Counted from the stretch's first letter, positions 7,792 to 15,525 are shown. The stretch: DNA of 21,939 nucleotides from Bacteroidales bacterium (GCA_900769785.1 CAAGHV010000248.1:1-21939), one strand, 5' to 3'. Program-made: numbers and translations. Notes: generated from the letters alone by a model not told the origin.

Positions 7792-8613
7792 ATGGCAAAA
7801 GGACGGATTTTATATATAAATCAGGAGATTATGCCCTACTCTCCGGAAACAGAAGTATCTTATTTTGGACGTTATTTACCCGCATTTGTACAAAGTTCCG
7901 GTCGTGAAATAAGAACATTTATGCCTCGTTTCAGTTACGTAAATGAAAGAAAAAATCAACTACATGAAGTGATTCGCCTTTCGGGAATGAACCTCATAAT
8001 AAGCAACTGTGACCATCAGCTTATTATAAAGGTAGGTTCAATATCATCGGCACGAATGCAAGTTTATTTCATAGACAACGAGGAATATTTCACCAAGAAG
8101 GAAGATGCAAGAGACCTCGACGGAAAATTTTATGACGACAACGATGAGCGAATACTATTCTATGGCCGTGGAGCATTGGAAGCAGTACGTAAATTGTCGT
8201 GGCAACCACACTTGATACACTTCAACGGATGGTTTTCGGCAATGGTACCCTTTTATTTGCGAAGAATGAATAAGGAGAATAACTTCTATTCCAATACCAA
8301 AACAGTACTTTCGCTTTTCGCTGACGATTTTGCGGAGCCATTCAACCCCCTTATGGAAAAGAAGTTGAAAGCCGATGGCGCTACCGCAAAAGACCTTAGA
8401 ATGTACGAGGGATATGACTATATGTCTATAATGAAAACAGCAATAACATACGCACACGGTATAGTTATAGCCTCGCCAAACGTAAATCCCGAGCTAGTAG
8501 CTTTTGCAAAAGAAAATAAGAAACATGTGTTGGATTATGCTCCAAAGGAAGAACAATATCCTGCTATTAACAAGCTTTATGACACATTGATTGGAAATAA
8601 TATCAATAACTAA
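7792..8613 (+). CDS. Short GT5-like glycogen/starch synthase homologue
   Basis: A 273-residue cytoplasmic protein resembling only the N-terminal Rossmann domain of GT5 glycogen/starch synthases (usually about 480 residues). It has ILYINQEIMPYSPETEVSYFGRYLPAF near the start, VYFIDNEEYFTKK and DERILFYGRGALEAVRKLSWQPHLIHFNGW in the middle, and a partial second half ending near the family's domain boundary. The KxGGL motif that binds ADP-glucose in true synthases is replaced by PETEVS, and the whole C-terminal GT-B domain is missing. Such short proteins are conserved in Bacteroidales and annotated as glycogen synthase, but glycosyl transfer seems unlikely from the sequence. It is the first gene of a tight plus-strand run with DUF4270, MORN and Maf. 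Start chosen from the promoter at 7734-7764. Confidence 0.75.
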   Translation: MAKGRILYINQEIMPYSPETEVSYFGRYLPAFVQSSGREIRTFMPRFSYVNERKNQLHEVIRLSGMNLIISNCDHQLIIKVGSISSARMQVYFIDNEEYFTKKEDARDLDGKFYDDNDERILFYGRGALEAVRKLSWQPHLIHFNGWFSAMVPFYLRRMNKENNFYSNTKTVLSLFADDFAEPFNPLMEKKLKADGATAKDLRMYEGYDYMSIMKTAITYAHGIVIASPNVNPELVAFAKENKKHVLDYAPKEEQYPAINKLYDTLIGNNINN

Positions 8614-8751
8614 TACTTTTTTATTACACTATGCGTTATCTCTTTTACTACTTGGCTATTTGAAGTATAACCTGCAATGTTAGCAACGTTAGATCCTTGT
8701 GTAGAAAAAAAGATAACAATGGTATTTAATAAAATAAGATATAAACATATT

Positions 8752-10023
8752 ATGAAACGTTTTGGAATATTGAGTTTGCTGGTATGCACATTATGTATGG
8801 GATTTGTGGCTTGTACCGAAGATGAATCGGACCTAGGTATGGGGTTGCAAGATCCTACATCTATATTCGATGGTAAAGTGTGTGATACAATAACGGCAAC
8901 TGCGGTGACAGTACTTGATGATTCATTGCTAACCTCCAACTATTCCGTAGGAGTTATAGGTTATTATCGGGATAATGTTTTTGGCGAAGTCAAGGCATCA
9001 ATGTACACACAAGCAGCTCTTTCTACGCCAAGTACAGGTGTGTCATTTGTCAATACCGATATAGATTCAGTAGTTGTAAGTTTGGTTACAACCGGTGTAT
9101 TTCCCGGCAATGAGGATACTAATACGGTACATAATTTATATTTCGAAGTATATGAGATAGCAGAAGATATGTATCTGGATAGTAATTATTATGCTACTGA
9201 TAATAAAGCGTTGGGAGCAAAATTCTTTGATGGAAACATCAATTTCAAAAGCACCGACACAATAATAAATCTAAAACTGGACGAATCCGTATATTCAAAA
9301 TTTGCCAACAACGAGTTTGCAAGTAGTGATGATTTCTATGCTACGCTAAAAGGTTTGTGTATAAGAATGAACTATTCCGGCGAAGACAACTATATGGTAT
9401 ATGTCAACTATTGGGCCACAGCAACACTCATGACGGTATATTATAAAAATGAATATAACGATACCAACCAATACGCATTCTTGTTCGACAAAACCGCTGC
9501 ACACTTCAATAGGTATGAGCATAATTATAGTGGAACACCCCTGTCGGCATTCCAAACAAACCGAACCGATTCAATATTCGGTGCCGATATGCTGTATTTA
9601 GAGGCATTGGGAGGAACATCAATCAAGTTTGGTTTCCCATATTTGATAGAGTGGGGCAAACAACACCCCAACGCAATCATACATCAAGCAGAGCTGTTCG
9701 TATCGGTTCCCGACGACCTTATAAACGATAATCACCCATCGTCATTGATATGCTATTATACAACCCCGTCGGGCACATTAGCAACAATACCCGATATGGT
9801 TGACGGCATATTGTCGGAAGGATTTGATGGAAAATTCGACGCATCGAAACGCTATTATCGCATGAGAATAACACGTCAGATACAGCATATATTAGACGGT
9901 AAGTCGCCCGATAAAGGAATGAGATTGTATGTAAACTCTCGTCGTTCGTCGGCAGATCGTTGTACAATAAGCGGTACAGCAACAGACAACCCTATGAAAT
10001 TGAAAATAATTTATACAGAATAA
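8752..10023 (+). CDS. DUF4270 family lipoprotein
   Basis: A 423-residue lipoprotein with signal peptide MKRFGILSLLVCTLCMGFVAC (lipobox ending at Cys21), followed by an acidic TEDESDLG linker and a long, mostly beta-strand body. ESDLGMGLQ followed by VCDTITATAVTVLDDSLLTSN and GYYRDNVFGEVKASMYTQ is the recognisable DUF4270 opening, where these proteins mention a fixed number of strands and a serine/threonine-rich register. It ends SRRSSADRCTISGTATDNPMKLKIIYTE. Role unknown; DUF4270 proteins are predicted outer-membrane or surface lipoproteins confined to Bacteroidota, commonly encoded just after the GT5-like gene, as here. An ATG at 8719 would add 11 residues to the signal peptide n-region and is also possible. 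The next gene begins 24 bp later. Confidence 0.85.
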   Translation: MKRFGILSLLVCTLCMGFVACTEDESDLGMGLQDPTSIFDGKVCDTITATAVTVLDDSLLTSNYSVGVIGYYRDNVFGEVKASMYTQAALSTPSTGVSFVNTDIDSVVVSLVTTGVFPGNEDTNTVHNLYFEVYEIAEDMYLDSNYYATDNKALGAKFFDGNINFKSTDTIINLKLDESVYSKFANNEFASSDDFYATLKGLCIRMNYSGEDNYMVYVNYWATATLMTVYYKNEYNDTNQYAFLFDKTAAHFNRYEHNYSGTPLSAFQTNRTDSIFGADMLYLEALGGTSIKFGFPYLIEWGKQHPNAIIHQAELFVSVPDDLINDNHPSSLICYYTTPSGTLATIPDMVDGILSEGFDGKFDASKRYYRMRITRQIQHILDGKSPDKGMRLYVNSRRSSADRCTISGTATDNPMKLKIIYTE

Positions 10024-10047
10024 AATAATATTTAAATAACATACACC

Positions 10048-11451
10048 ATGAGAAGAAGTATTTTGTTTTTGCTTGCAACCTGTTTGATTACATCTCAGAT
10101 ATACGCACAAATAAAGTTTGAAAACTACTACGATAAAGGAAAGACATATAAATCCGTTGAAGGTGAGATGACTAGTGATAGCGTTAGGGTAGGTAAGTGG
10201 ACATGGTGGCACCCAAATGGAAAGATATTCCAACAAGGTGAATACATTAATGGCGAAAAGGCCGGACAATGGATTATATATTACGAAGATGAAACTATAT
10301 GCGCCAAAGAAGATTATGAAAATGGATATCATCGCAGTTGGCATAAGAATGGCGACTTGAAAAGTGAAATTGCAATAAAAGACGGCAAGAAAAACGGCAC
10401 CTACAAATCGTGGTATGAAAATGGTCAGCAGAAAGATGAAATAATATTTGTAAAAGGTAGCAAAGAAGGCGTTACACGCGAATGGTACGAAAATGGTCAG
10501 ATAAAATTTGAGGGAGAATACGCCAATGACTTGCTGAATTGCTACGGCAAGTGGTGGACCGAAAGTGGCAAGAAAGATATGGAAGGTAAATTGGTAAACG
10601 ATTTGCAAGAAGGTAAATGGATATTCTATTGGCGTACAAACGGAAAAGTAGGTATAGAAGGAACATATTCCAAAGGCGTAGAAGAAGGAACTTGGACATA
10701 TTATTACGAAACCGGTGAAAAATGGCGCTCAGGCATTTATAGCGGTGGATTGCGCGAAGGCCTTTGGACTACATGGTATGAAAATGGTAAGAAACTTCAT
10801 GAAGGAAAATATGTGGCAGGAAAAGAGTTCGGCCCTTGGAAATCGTGGTACGAAAACGAAAACATCAACTACGCCGGCTCCTTCAACGAAGGCTTGAAGA
10901 ATGGAGAATGGAAAGGATTTTATATAAACGGAACTCCCAAATATATAATTAATTACAAAAATGATGTGCGCCACGGAAAAGAAGTACATTATTATGAAAA
11001 CGGAAATTTGGAGTCTGAAAGTTTTTATGTAGAAGGAATATACAATGGGGTATGGAAGCGTTATAATCAAAATGGAAAAGTAACCGAATCAGGATTCTTT
11101 AACCAAGGAAAAAAAGATGGTTTGTGGCGCTATTACAACCAAATGGGGGTATTGTCGTACGAACAAGAATTTGCTGACGATGTTCCTCATGGAAGATTTG
11201 TAGAATATATGGGAAACGAAAGAAAAGTAACCGAAGGAACTTTCAGAAACGGCGAACGCATAGGAACTTGGAGTTACTGGGATAAGTATGGAAACCTTAC
11301 TTTGACCATGACCTTTAAAGATGGCAAGATGGTGTCTAAGCAAGTACACGAATCGCGTAAAGCTGATCAACGTCCCGGAACACCATCCCAAAATAGAAAT
11401 CAAGATAGGAATAATAAGCCTAAGGTAAACAATTCAAAAAGATTCAGATAA
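10048..11451 (+). CDS. Secreted MORN/YwqK-type repeat protein
   Basis: A 467-residue protein with a signal peptide (MRRSILFLLATCLITSQIYA) and about fifteen consecutive 23-residue MORN-like repeats from about residue 45 to 430. The unit is W-x-x-W/Y-Y-E-N-G-x(5)-G-x-Y-x-x-G-x-x-x-G, for example GTYKSWYENGQQKDEI and GLWTTWYENGKKLHEGKY. The last 35 residues are a basic, Asn/Gln/Pro-rich tail (RPGTPSQNRNQDRNNKPK). Databases often label such proteins 'YwqK family antitoxin', but no toxin gene is adjacent, so I read it as an envelope scaffold or adhesion protein. No lipobox, so it is periplasmic or exported. It sits between DUF4270 (24 bp) and Maf (20 bp) and is probably in one operon with them. 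Function unknown. Confidence 0.85.
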   Translation: MRRSILFLLATCLITSQIYAQIKFENYYDKGKTYKSVEGEMTSDSVRVGKWTWWHPNGKIFQQGEYINGEKAGQWIIYYEDETICAKEDYENGYHRSWHKNGDLKSEIAIKDGKKNGTYKSWYENGQQKDEIIFVKGSKEGVTREWYENGQIKFEGEYANDLLNCYGKWWTESGKKDMEGKLVNDLQEGKWIFYWRTNGKVGIEGTYSKGVEEGTWTYYYETGEKWRSGIYSGGLREGLWTTWYENGKKLHEGKYVAGKEFGPWKSWYENENINYAGSFNEGLKNGEWKGFYINGTPKYIINYKNDVRHGKEVHYYENGNLESESFYVEGIYNGVWKRYNQNGKVTESGFFNQGKKDGLWRYYNQMGVLSYEQEFADDVPHGRFVEYMGNERKVTEGTFRNGERIGTWSYWDKYGNLTLTMTFKDGKMVSKQVHESRKADQRPGTPSQNRNQDRNNKPKVNNSKRFR

Positions 11452-11471
11452 TAGTAGAAATATCCTAGTTG

Positions 11472-12047
11472 ATGGATAAATTGTTTAGCCATAAACTGTT
11501 GTTGGCATCGAAGTCTCCACGTAGAAAGCAGTTGATATCTATGTTGGGATTTGAAGTTGAGGTGGTTGAAGTTGAGGCTGCTGAGGATGTTGATGGTTTA
11601 GTTAAAGCATCAGATATACCTGCACTATTGGCTGAGCGTAAATCGTTGGCATATAATAAACAAATATCTGATAGTGAGATATTAATTACTGCCGATACCT
11701 TGGTGGTATTGAATGCCGATGTTTTGGGAAAACCACAATCACGCCAGGAGGCTTTCGATATGCTATCGTCGCTTTCGGGCAATAAGCACCAAGTATATAC
11801 AGGTGTGTGCTTGCGCACTTGTGATACCGTAAAATTGTTTACCGAAAAAACAGATGTGTATTTCAAATATTTAAGTGCCGACGAGATAAATTATTACCTC
11901 GATAATTACAACTATTTGGATAAAGCCGGTTCGTATGGCATACAGGAATGGATAGGTATGATAGGTGTTGAGCGTATCGAGGGCGATTTTTATAACGTAA
12001 TGGGTTTGCCTGTAGCTCGCCTTTATAAGGAAATAATATTGTTGTAA
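11472..12047 (+). CDS. maf: Maf family nucleotide pyrophosphatase
   Basis: A 191-residue cytoplasmic enzyme of the Maf/HAM1-like fold that hydrolyses non-canonical or excess nucleoside triphosphates to the monophosphate and pyrophosphate. Family motifs are in order: LLASKSPRRKQLI (residues 9-21, substrate phosphate binding), ITADTLVVLNADVLGKP with the catalytic Asp, HQVYTGVCL, LDKAGSYGIQEW and DFYNVMGLPVARL. The DKAGSYGIQ form points to the YhdE (dTTP/UTP pyrophosphatase) branch rather than the YceF (m7GTP) branch. A TTG lies one codon before the ATG at 11472; ATG is preferred. It is the last gene of the plus-strand operon. The convergent hairpin at 12110-12145 follows. Confidence 0.92.
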   Translation: MDKLFSHKLLLASKSPRRKQLISMLGFEVEVVEVEAAEDVDGLVKASDIPALLAERKSLAYNKQISDSEILITADTLVVLNADVLGKPQSRQEAFDMLSSLSGNKHQVYTGVCLRTCDTVKLFTEKTDVYFKYLSADEINYYLDNYNYLDKAGSYGIQEWIGMIGVERIEGDFYNVMGLPVARLYKEIILL

Positions 12048-12109
12048 ATCAGATTGTTTATTTATATTTATAGGTAAACTTTCCCATTGATATATGATAC
12101 AGAAAAAAA

Positions 12110-12145
12110 TCCCTCCCGATACATATGTTTTTTTATCGGGAGGGG
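12110..12145 (-). terminator. Terminator between maf and the GT9 gene
   Basis: CCCTCCCGAT pairs perfectly with ATCGGGAGGG over a 14-nt loop (12111-12144). Read on the minus strand, the hairpin is followed by ATTTTTTTCT, a good U-tract, so it mainly ends the GT9 transcript. On the plus strand the tail is weak (TTTGA), and it may still help end the maf transcript. Confidence 0.8.
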
Positions 12146-12155
12146 TTTGAAATAT

Positions 12156-12187
12156 CATCGTGATCTAAATTTATCTACATCACGAGG
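12156..12187 (+). repeat. 32-bp palindromic repeat, copy B
   Basis: Arms TCGTGATCTA and TACATCACGA around an AT-rich centre, matching copy A2 at 28 of 32 positions by eye. It lies between the terminator and the GT9 gene end, in the same orientation as A1/A2. Confidence 0.78.
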
Positions 12188-12212
12188 TATTTTTTTTATG
12201 TTCTAATGGTCT

Positions 12213-13220
12213 TTACATTGGCTTGCATTGTTGAATTAATTCGTTGATGTCTATCGAATTGGCACATTCAAAAGAGCCGTTGGGACATTCTTTGTGCCCG
12301 TGTATGCCACATGGGCGGCAGGCTAGCTCTTTGGGGGACTGTACAATAGCACTATTGCCGGATAGAGGCCCGAATCCAAATTCGGGTATCGTAGAGCAGA
12401 ATATGGCTGTAACGGGTGCATCTACGCTCGAACATAAGTGCATAGGCGATGAATCACACACATAATTCATGGTGGCATACTTCATCAGTGCGGCACTTTC
12501 CAATAATGATAATTGACCTGCAAAGTTCACTGTGTTGTGGTTGGGAAGTGAATTTGCAATATTATCGCAAAGTGCCTTGTCCGAAGGTCCTCCCAATAGA
12601 TATATGTTGATATTGGTAGGTACTTTGCTCAAAAAATCGCACCATTTTTCTATGGGATATTGTTTGGTGTACCATAACGATGCCGGTGCTACACATATAT
12701 ATGTACAAGTTGTGTATGCTTTTGTTTTGGAGTAGTCTCTTTCCGACGGATATAAGCGAGGTTTAGAGGCATTGCAATCCGTAAGTGATGATATAAGACT
12801 TTGATTTCTTTCTACTTCATGAAGATATTTTTCTCCTTTAGAGCCTATCTGATGTTTGCATTTGATGGTAAAAAAGCATGAGAGTGGATTTTTGTCGAAA
12901 CCAGCAGTTATTTTGGCTCCGGAAAAAGCTGTTAATAACCCCGACGAGAAGAAGCGTTGCAGTGTTATTACTAAATCGTACTTAGTTTTTCGTATATTGC
13001 AAAGTAGTGTTATAAGATTACGATTTTTATTTTCTTTTTTGTTCCAAACCAAAGTGTTGTTTAGAAATGGATGATTTGACAATAGTGGCTCTATACCCTT
13101 TTTTACCAAGTAGTCTATTTGGGCTTCGGGATAGTGTATATGTAGTTTTTCTATTACGGCGGTTCCCAAAATAGCATCGCCAATAGAAGCTGTTTGTATA
13201 ACCAATATTTGTTTAATCAT
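12213..13220 (-). CDS. Glycosyltransferase family 9 (heptosyltransferase-like)
   Basis: A 335-residue GT-B enzyme of family GT9, which adds ADP-heptose to the LPS inner core in the cytoplasm before export. N-terminal domain: ILVIQTASIGDAILGTAVIEKL (residues 5-26) with the family's GD motif, then YDLVITLQRFFSSGLLTAFSGA. C-terminal domain: VAPASLWYTKQYPIEKW, IYLLGGPSDKALC, and NFAGQLSLLESAALMKYATMNYVCDSSPMHL, the donor-binding region. It ends CRPCGIHGHKECPNGSFECANSID, a Cys-rich tail seen in many heptosyltransferases. Exact substrate not determinable; Bacteroidota GT9 members are diverse. It begins 33 bp after the NUDIX gene stop, so both probably share one transcript, ended by the hairpin at 12110-12145. 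Confidence 0.85.
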   Translation of the reverse strand: MIKQILVIQTASIGDAILGTAVIEKLHIHYPEAQIDYLVKKGIEPLLSNHPFLNNTLVWNKKENKNRNLITLLCNIRKTKYDLVITLQRFFSSGLLTAFSGAKITAGFDKNPLSCFFTIKCKHQIGSKGEKYLHEVERNQSLISSLTDCNASKPRLYPSERDYSKTKAYTTCTYICVAPASLWYTKQYPIEKWCDFLSKVPTNINIYLLGGPSDKALCDNIANSLPNHNTVNFAGQLSLLESAALMKYATMNYVCDSSPMHLCSSVDAPVTAIFCSTIPEFGFGPLSGNSAIVQSPKELACRPCGIHGHKECPNGSFECANSIDINELIQQCKPM

Positions 13221-13253
13221 ATTAATGTTGTTTGAAAATCAAATAGAAAATAT

Positions 13254-13886
13254 TTATTTTTTACTATTCCATACTTTCGACAGGTATGAAAGCATGGAAT
13301 ATGATGTGTTTAATCTTCTCATTACTTCGTCTTTTTCTACCCATTCGGCAAGTTCTATTCCTTCTTCAGTTTGTGGAGTAGTACTAATACTCAAATCGTT
13401 TGTTGTGTGCATGTTGTACCACGAAGTTTGTTTCAATATCCACTCTCCGAACATATAATATATATGGTATGTTTTGCATATAAGACCTTCTTGGATAAGG
13501 TTGCCTACGCCAGTTTCTTCTTCCACCTCTCTTAAAGCAGTTTGAACTATGGTTTCACCTTGTTCGGCTTTACCTTTGGGTAAATCCCAACGCTCGTTAC
13601 GTAGTATAAGTAGGTACTTGTTTTCAGTGTTTTGTACAATTCCACCAGCCGCTTTTATTAGTTTGAATTTTGATAGACAATCCTTTATTACATTGTGTAT
13701 ATTGTTGCAAACGACTATTGCATTTTCGGCATTTTTATCGTCCAAAAACCACTTAAAAACAGAGGAAATATCATAATTTTCTTCAAAAATACGGTATTTT
13801 TTTCCATATGCAAATGATGGAATATTATTTTTTTCAGTGGTGAATACGATAAAATTGAACTTATAAAATATAATAAAACTATTCAT
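13254..13886 (-). CDS. NUDIX hydrolase with N-terminal extension
   Basis: A 210-residue protein with a Nudix domain at about residues 75-205. The Nudix box starts at Gly105: GKAEQGE, seven residues, then REVEEETGV, a full match to Gx5Ex7REUxEExGU, with the metal-binding glutamates 123-124 intact. It is preceded by AAGGIVQNTENKYLLILRNERWDLPKG. Residues 1-74 form an extra domain of unknown fold (FVFTTEKNNIPSF, then FKWFLDDKNAENAIVVCNNI), a combination common in Bacteroidota Nudix proteins of unknown substrate. It cleaves a nucleoside diphosphate linked to another moiety; the partner is not known. It is divergent from pyrE (114 bp spacer), and I see no exact promoter for it; TACTTTTA on the minus strand is one base off the -7 consensus. 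GT9 follows 33 bp downstream. Confidence 0.88.
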   Translation of the reverse strand: MNSFIIFYKFNFIVFTTEKNNIPSFAYGKKYRIFEENYDISSVFKWFLDDKNAENAIVVCNNIHNVIKDCLSKFKLIKAAGGIVQNTENKYLLILRNERWDLPKGKAEQGETIVQTALREVEEETGVGNLIQEGLICKTYHIYYMFGEWILKQTSWYNMHTTNDLSISTTPQTEEGIELAEWVEKDEVMRRLNTSYSMLSYLSKVWNSKK

Positions 13887-13965
13887 AATAAACTGTATGT
13901 AGATAATTTAAAAGTAAACGTATGAAGTATAGAAATATTGTAGTCGAAAAAAAATGTTTTTTTTA

Positions 13966-13996
13966 TTTGGTATGTGAAAAAAAATGTGTAACTTTG
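13966..13996 (+). promoter_or_regulatory. pyrE promoter (TTTG-N19-TAACTTTG), start-proximal
   Basis: TTTG at 13966-13969 and TAACTTTG (then C) at 13989-13996 with exactly 19 bp between. The expected transcription start is within a few bases of 14000, next to the ATG at 14001, so the mRNA is leaderless or has a leader of under 10 nt. Confidence 0.78.
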
Positions 13997-14000
13997 CAGT

Positions 14001-14657
14001 ATGAAAATGATAGATGAAACAGCATATATGACAGCGAAGTTTTTACTGCAAATCAAGGCAGTAAAGCTTAATGACGAGAGTCCGTTTACATGGGCATCGG
14101 GCAGAAAATCGCCTATTTATTGCGATAATCGTATCACCCTTTCTTATCCGGAGATAAGGACTTTTATACGTCAACGTTTTGTTGATACTATACTTGAGCA
14201 ATTTGGTGATGTAGATGTTATTGCTGGAGTAGCTACCGGCGGTATCGCTCAAGGTGCATTGGTTGCACAAGAATTGGGTAAGCCTTTTGTTTATGTTCGT
14301 TCAGAAGAAAAGAAACATGGTTTAACCAATCAAATAGAAGGAGAGATAAAATCCGGTCAGTCAGTTGTTGTTATTGAAGATCTTGTAAGTACAGGTAAGA
14401 GTAGTCTTATTGCTGTGAATGCTCTTCGAGAGAAGGGATGTAATGTAAAAGGAATGGTTGCTATCTTTACTTACAACTTAGATGTTGCCAAGAAAAACTT
14501 CGAAGATGCTGATGTTGTATTGAGAACATTGACAAATTACGACAGACTTGTTGAGGTGGCTAAAGAAGAAGAGTATATAAAAGATTCTGCAATGGAATCA
14601 TTGGCAAAATGGAGAGAGAACCCTGAGAAGTGGTCTGAAGAAAGAATGAATCAATAA
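14001..14657 (+). CDS. pyrE: Orotate phosphoribosyltransferase
   Basis: A 218-residue cytoplasmic enzyme that joins orotate to PRPP to give orotidine 5'-phosphate in pyrimidine synthesis. Family landmarks: FTWASGRKSPIYCDNR near residues 28-43 (orotate/PRPP region), DVIAGVATGGIAQGALVAQELGKPFVYVRSEEKKHG, and the PRPP-binding loop VVVIEDLVSTGKSS. Length is normal. Two ATGs (14001, 14007) are nearly equivalent, and a third at 14028 would cut the first helix. The promoter puts transcription start at the codon itself. The SRPBCC gene follows after 71 bp and then tRNA-Glu, with no promoter between, so the three probably form one transcript ended at 15259-15293. Plus-strand codon use is noticeably T/G-rich compared with the genes before 11 kb. 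Confidence 0.95.
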   Translation: MKMIDETAYMTAKFLLQIKAVKLNDESPFTWASGRKSPIYCDNRITLSYPEIRTFIRQRFVDTILEQFGDVDVIAGVATGGIAQGALVAQELGKPFVYVRSEEKKHGLTNQIEGEIKSGQSVVVIEDLVSTGKSSLIAVNALREKGCNVKGMVAIFTYNLDVAKKNFEDADVVLRTLTNYDRLVEVAKEEEYIKDSAMESLAKWRENPEKWSEERMNQ

Positions 14658-14728
14658 TATATTATCAAAAGTCATAGTTAGTCATATGTTTATGAATGGT
14701 TAATTATGATTGGCGAGAAAAAAGTTCT

Positions 14729-15139
14729 ATGAATATTGAAAGTAAGAAGATATCGATAAATACACCTGCTAAGGCGGTATATGATTTTGTTAGTAGTTTC
14801 AACAATTTCAGCAGATTGGTTCCATCTCAGATAGAAGGTTGGCAGTCAACTGATGATACATGTTCGTTCAAAGTAGGAGGGTTTATGCAGATACAGTTGC
14901 GAATGGCCGAGAAGAGTCCTTATTCAAAAGTAGTAGTGGCTCCTGATATGCAAACAGCAAGTTCGTTTCCTTTTCAGCTTATTGTATCGATGGATGAAAA
15001 GAATGGTTCTACAGACGTTGTTGTTTCGATAAAGATAGAAGGGAATCCTATGATGCTTATGATGGTGAAAGGAAAGATAAAACCTGCATTGGATTCATTG
15101 GTAGAACAACTGAAATACTTTGTTGAGAACAAAAATTAG
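14729..15139 (+). CDS. SRPBCC (START-like) domain protein
   Basis: A 136-residue soluble protein with the helix-grip fold of the polyketide cyclase/START superfamily. The opening SKKISINTPAKAVYDFVSSFNNFSRLVPSQIEGWQ is the typical first strand and helix pair; the middle FKVGGFMQIQLRM and strands around SFPFQLIVSMD follow; it closes with a long C-terminal helix, MMVKGKIKPALDSLVEQLKYF. Such proteins bind small hydrophobic ligands; the ligand is unknown. The gene directly after pyrE is a common arrangement in Bacteroidales. An ATG at 14696 gives 11 extra residues without family match, so 14729 is used. The stop codon is only 9 nt before tRNA-Glu. Confidence 0.85.
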   Translation: MNIESKKISINTPAKAVYDFVSSFNNFSRLVPSQIEGWQSTDDTCSFKVGGFMQIQLRMAEKSPYSKVVVAPDMQTASSFPFQLIVSMDEKNGSTDVVVSIKIEGNPMMLMMVKGKIKPALDSLVEQLKYFVENKN

Positions 15140-15148
15140 TCGAATAAA

Positions 15149-15222
15149 GCTGCATTCGTCTAGTGGTCTAGGACATCAGATTCTCAGTCTGAGGATCGCG
15201 GGTTCGAATCCCGCATGCAGTA
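15149..15222 (+). tRNA. tRNA-Glu (anticodon CUC)
   Basis: Cloverleaf by hand: acceptor GCTGCAT with ATGCAGT (first pair G-U), D arm GTCT...AGGAC, anticodon stem TCAGA/TCTGA with loop TTCTCAG (anticodon CTC), and T arm GCGGG-TTCGAAT-CCCGC. Discriminator A at 15222, then an encoded CCA at 15223-15225. It reads GAG. It begins 9 nt after the SRPBCC stop, with no exact promoter in front; the nearest candidate is TACTTTG near the end of that gene. Confidence 0.93.
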
Positions 15223-15258
15223 CCATCATTTCTATAGATGAATTTGTTTATTTGTGAG

Positions 15259-15293
15259 TAAGTCCTCTATTAATTTAGGGGGCTTATTTTTTT
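15259..15293 (+). terminator. Intrinsic terminator after tRNA-Glu
   Basis: TAAGTCCTCTA (15259-15269) pairs with TAGGGGGCTTA (15276-15286) over 11 bp with two G-U pairs, followed by seven T. It ends the pyrE transcript. The remainder of the spacer 15226-15525 is AT-rich, with a second terminator at 15409-15443 and nothing else that I can support. Confidence 0.85.
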
Positions 15294-15408
15294 GTATATA
15301 TGGCTTACCTCGAATATATAACATATTTTTATCATATATTTTACTATGTATGATTGTATGAAATATTTTTAATATGTTTGTTTTGGGAAATGATAAATAT
15401 TTGATTGT

Positions 15409-15443
15409 AAAAAAAAGAGCCGCTTAGGTTAAAAGCGACTCTT
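15409..15443 (-). terminator. Intrinsic terminator of the DUF4136 gene
   Basis: AAGAGCCGCTT (15415-15425) pairs with AAGCGACTCTT (15433-15443), 10 of 11 bp. On the minus strand the hairpin is followed by a run of eight T (15416-15409). It ends the CDGSH-DUF4136 transcript. Confidence 0.8.
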
Positions 15444-15525
15444 AAATACATCTTTGAAATAGTAAGCACACACATAATAACAAATATCTTTTTAAAATGT
15501 TGTTCTAAGTTGTAATTTTTTTTCG

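Noticed and set aside
9892..10608. 238-residue antisense frame over DUF4270/MORN
   Set aside because: Phe/Ile-rich product of repeated MORN codons on the opposite strand; no family match.
10048..11451. Toxin-antitoxin system (YwqK label)
   Set aside because: No candidate toxin next to it and a clear signal peptide.
11465..11866. 133-residue antisense frame over maf
   Set aside because: Serine-rich shadow of a well-conserved gene.
12172..12180. TTATCTACA in repeat B as a DnaA box
   Set aside because: One mismatch to TTATCCACA, no cluster, and the same position is AT-different in the other repeat copies; not enough for an origin.
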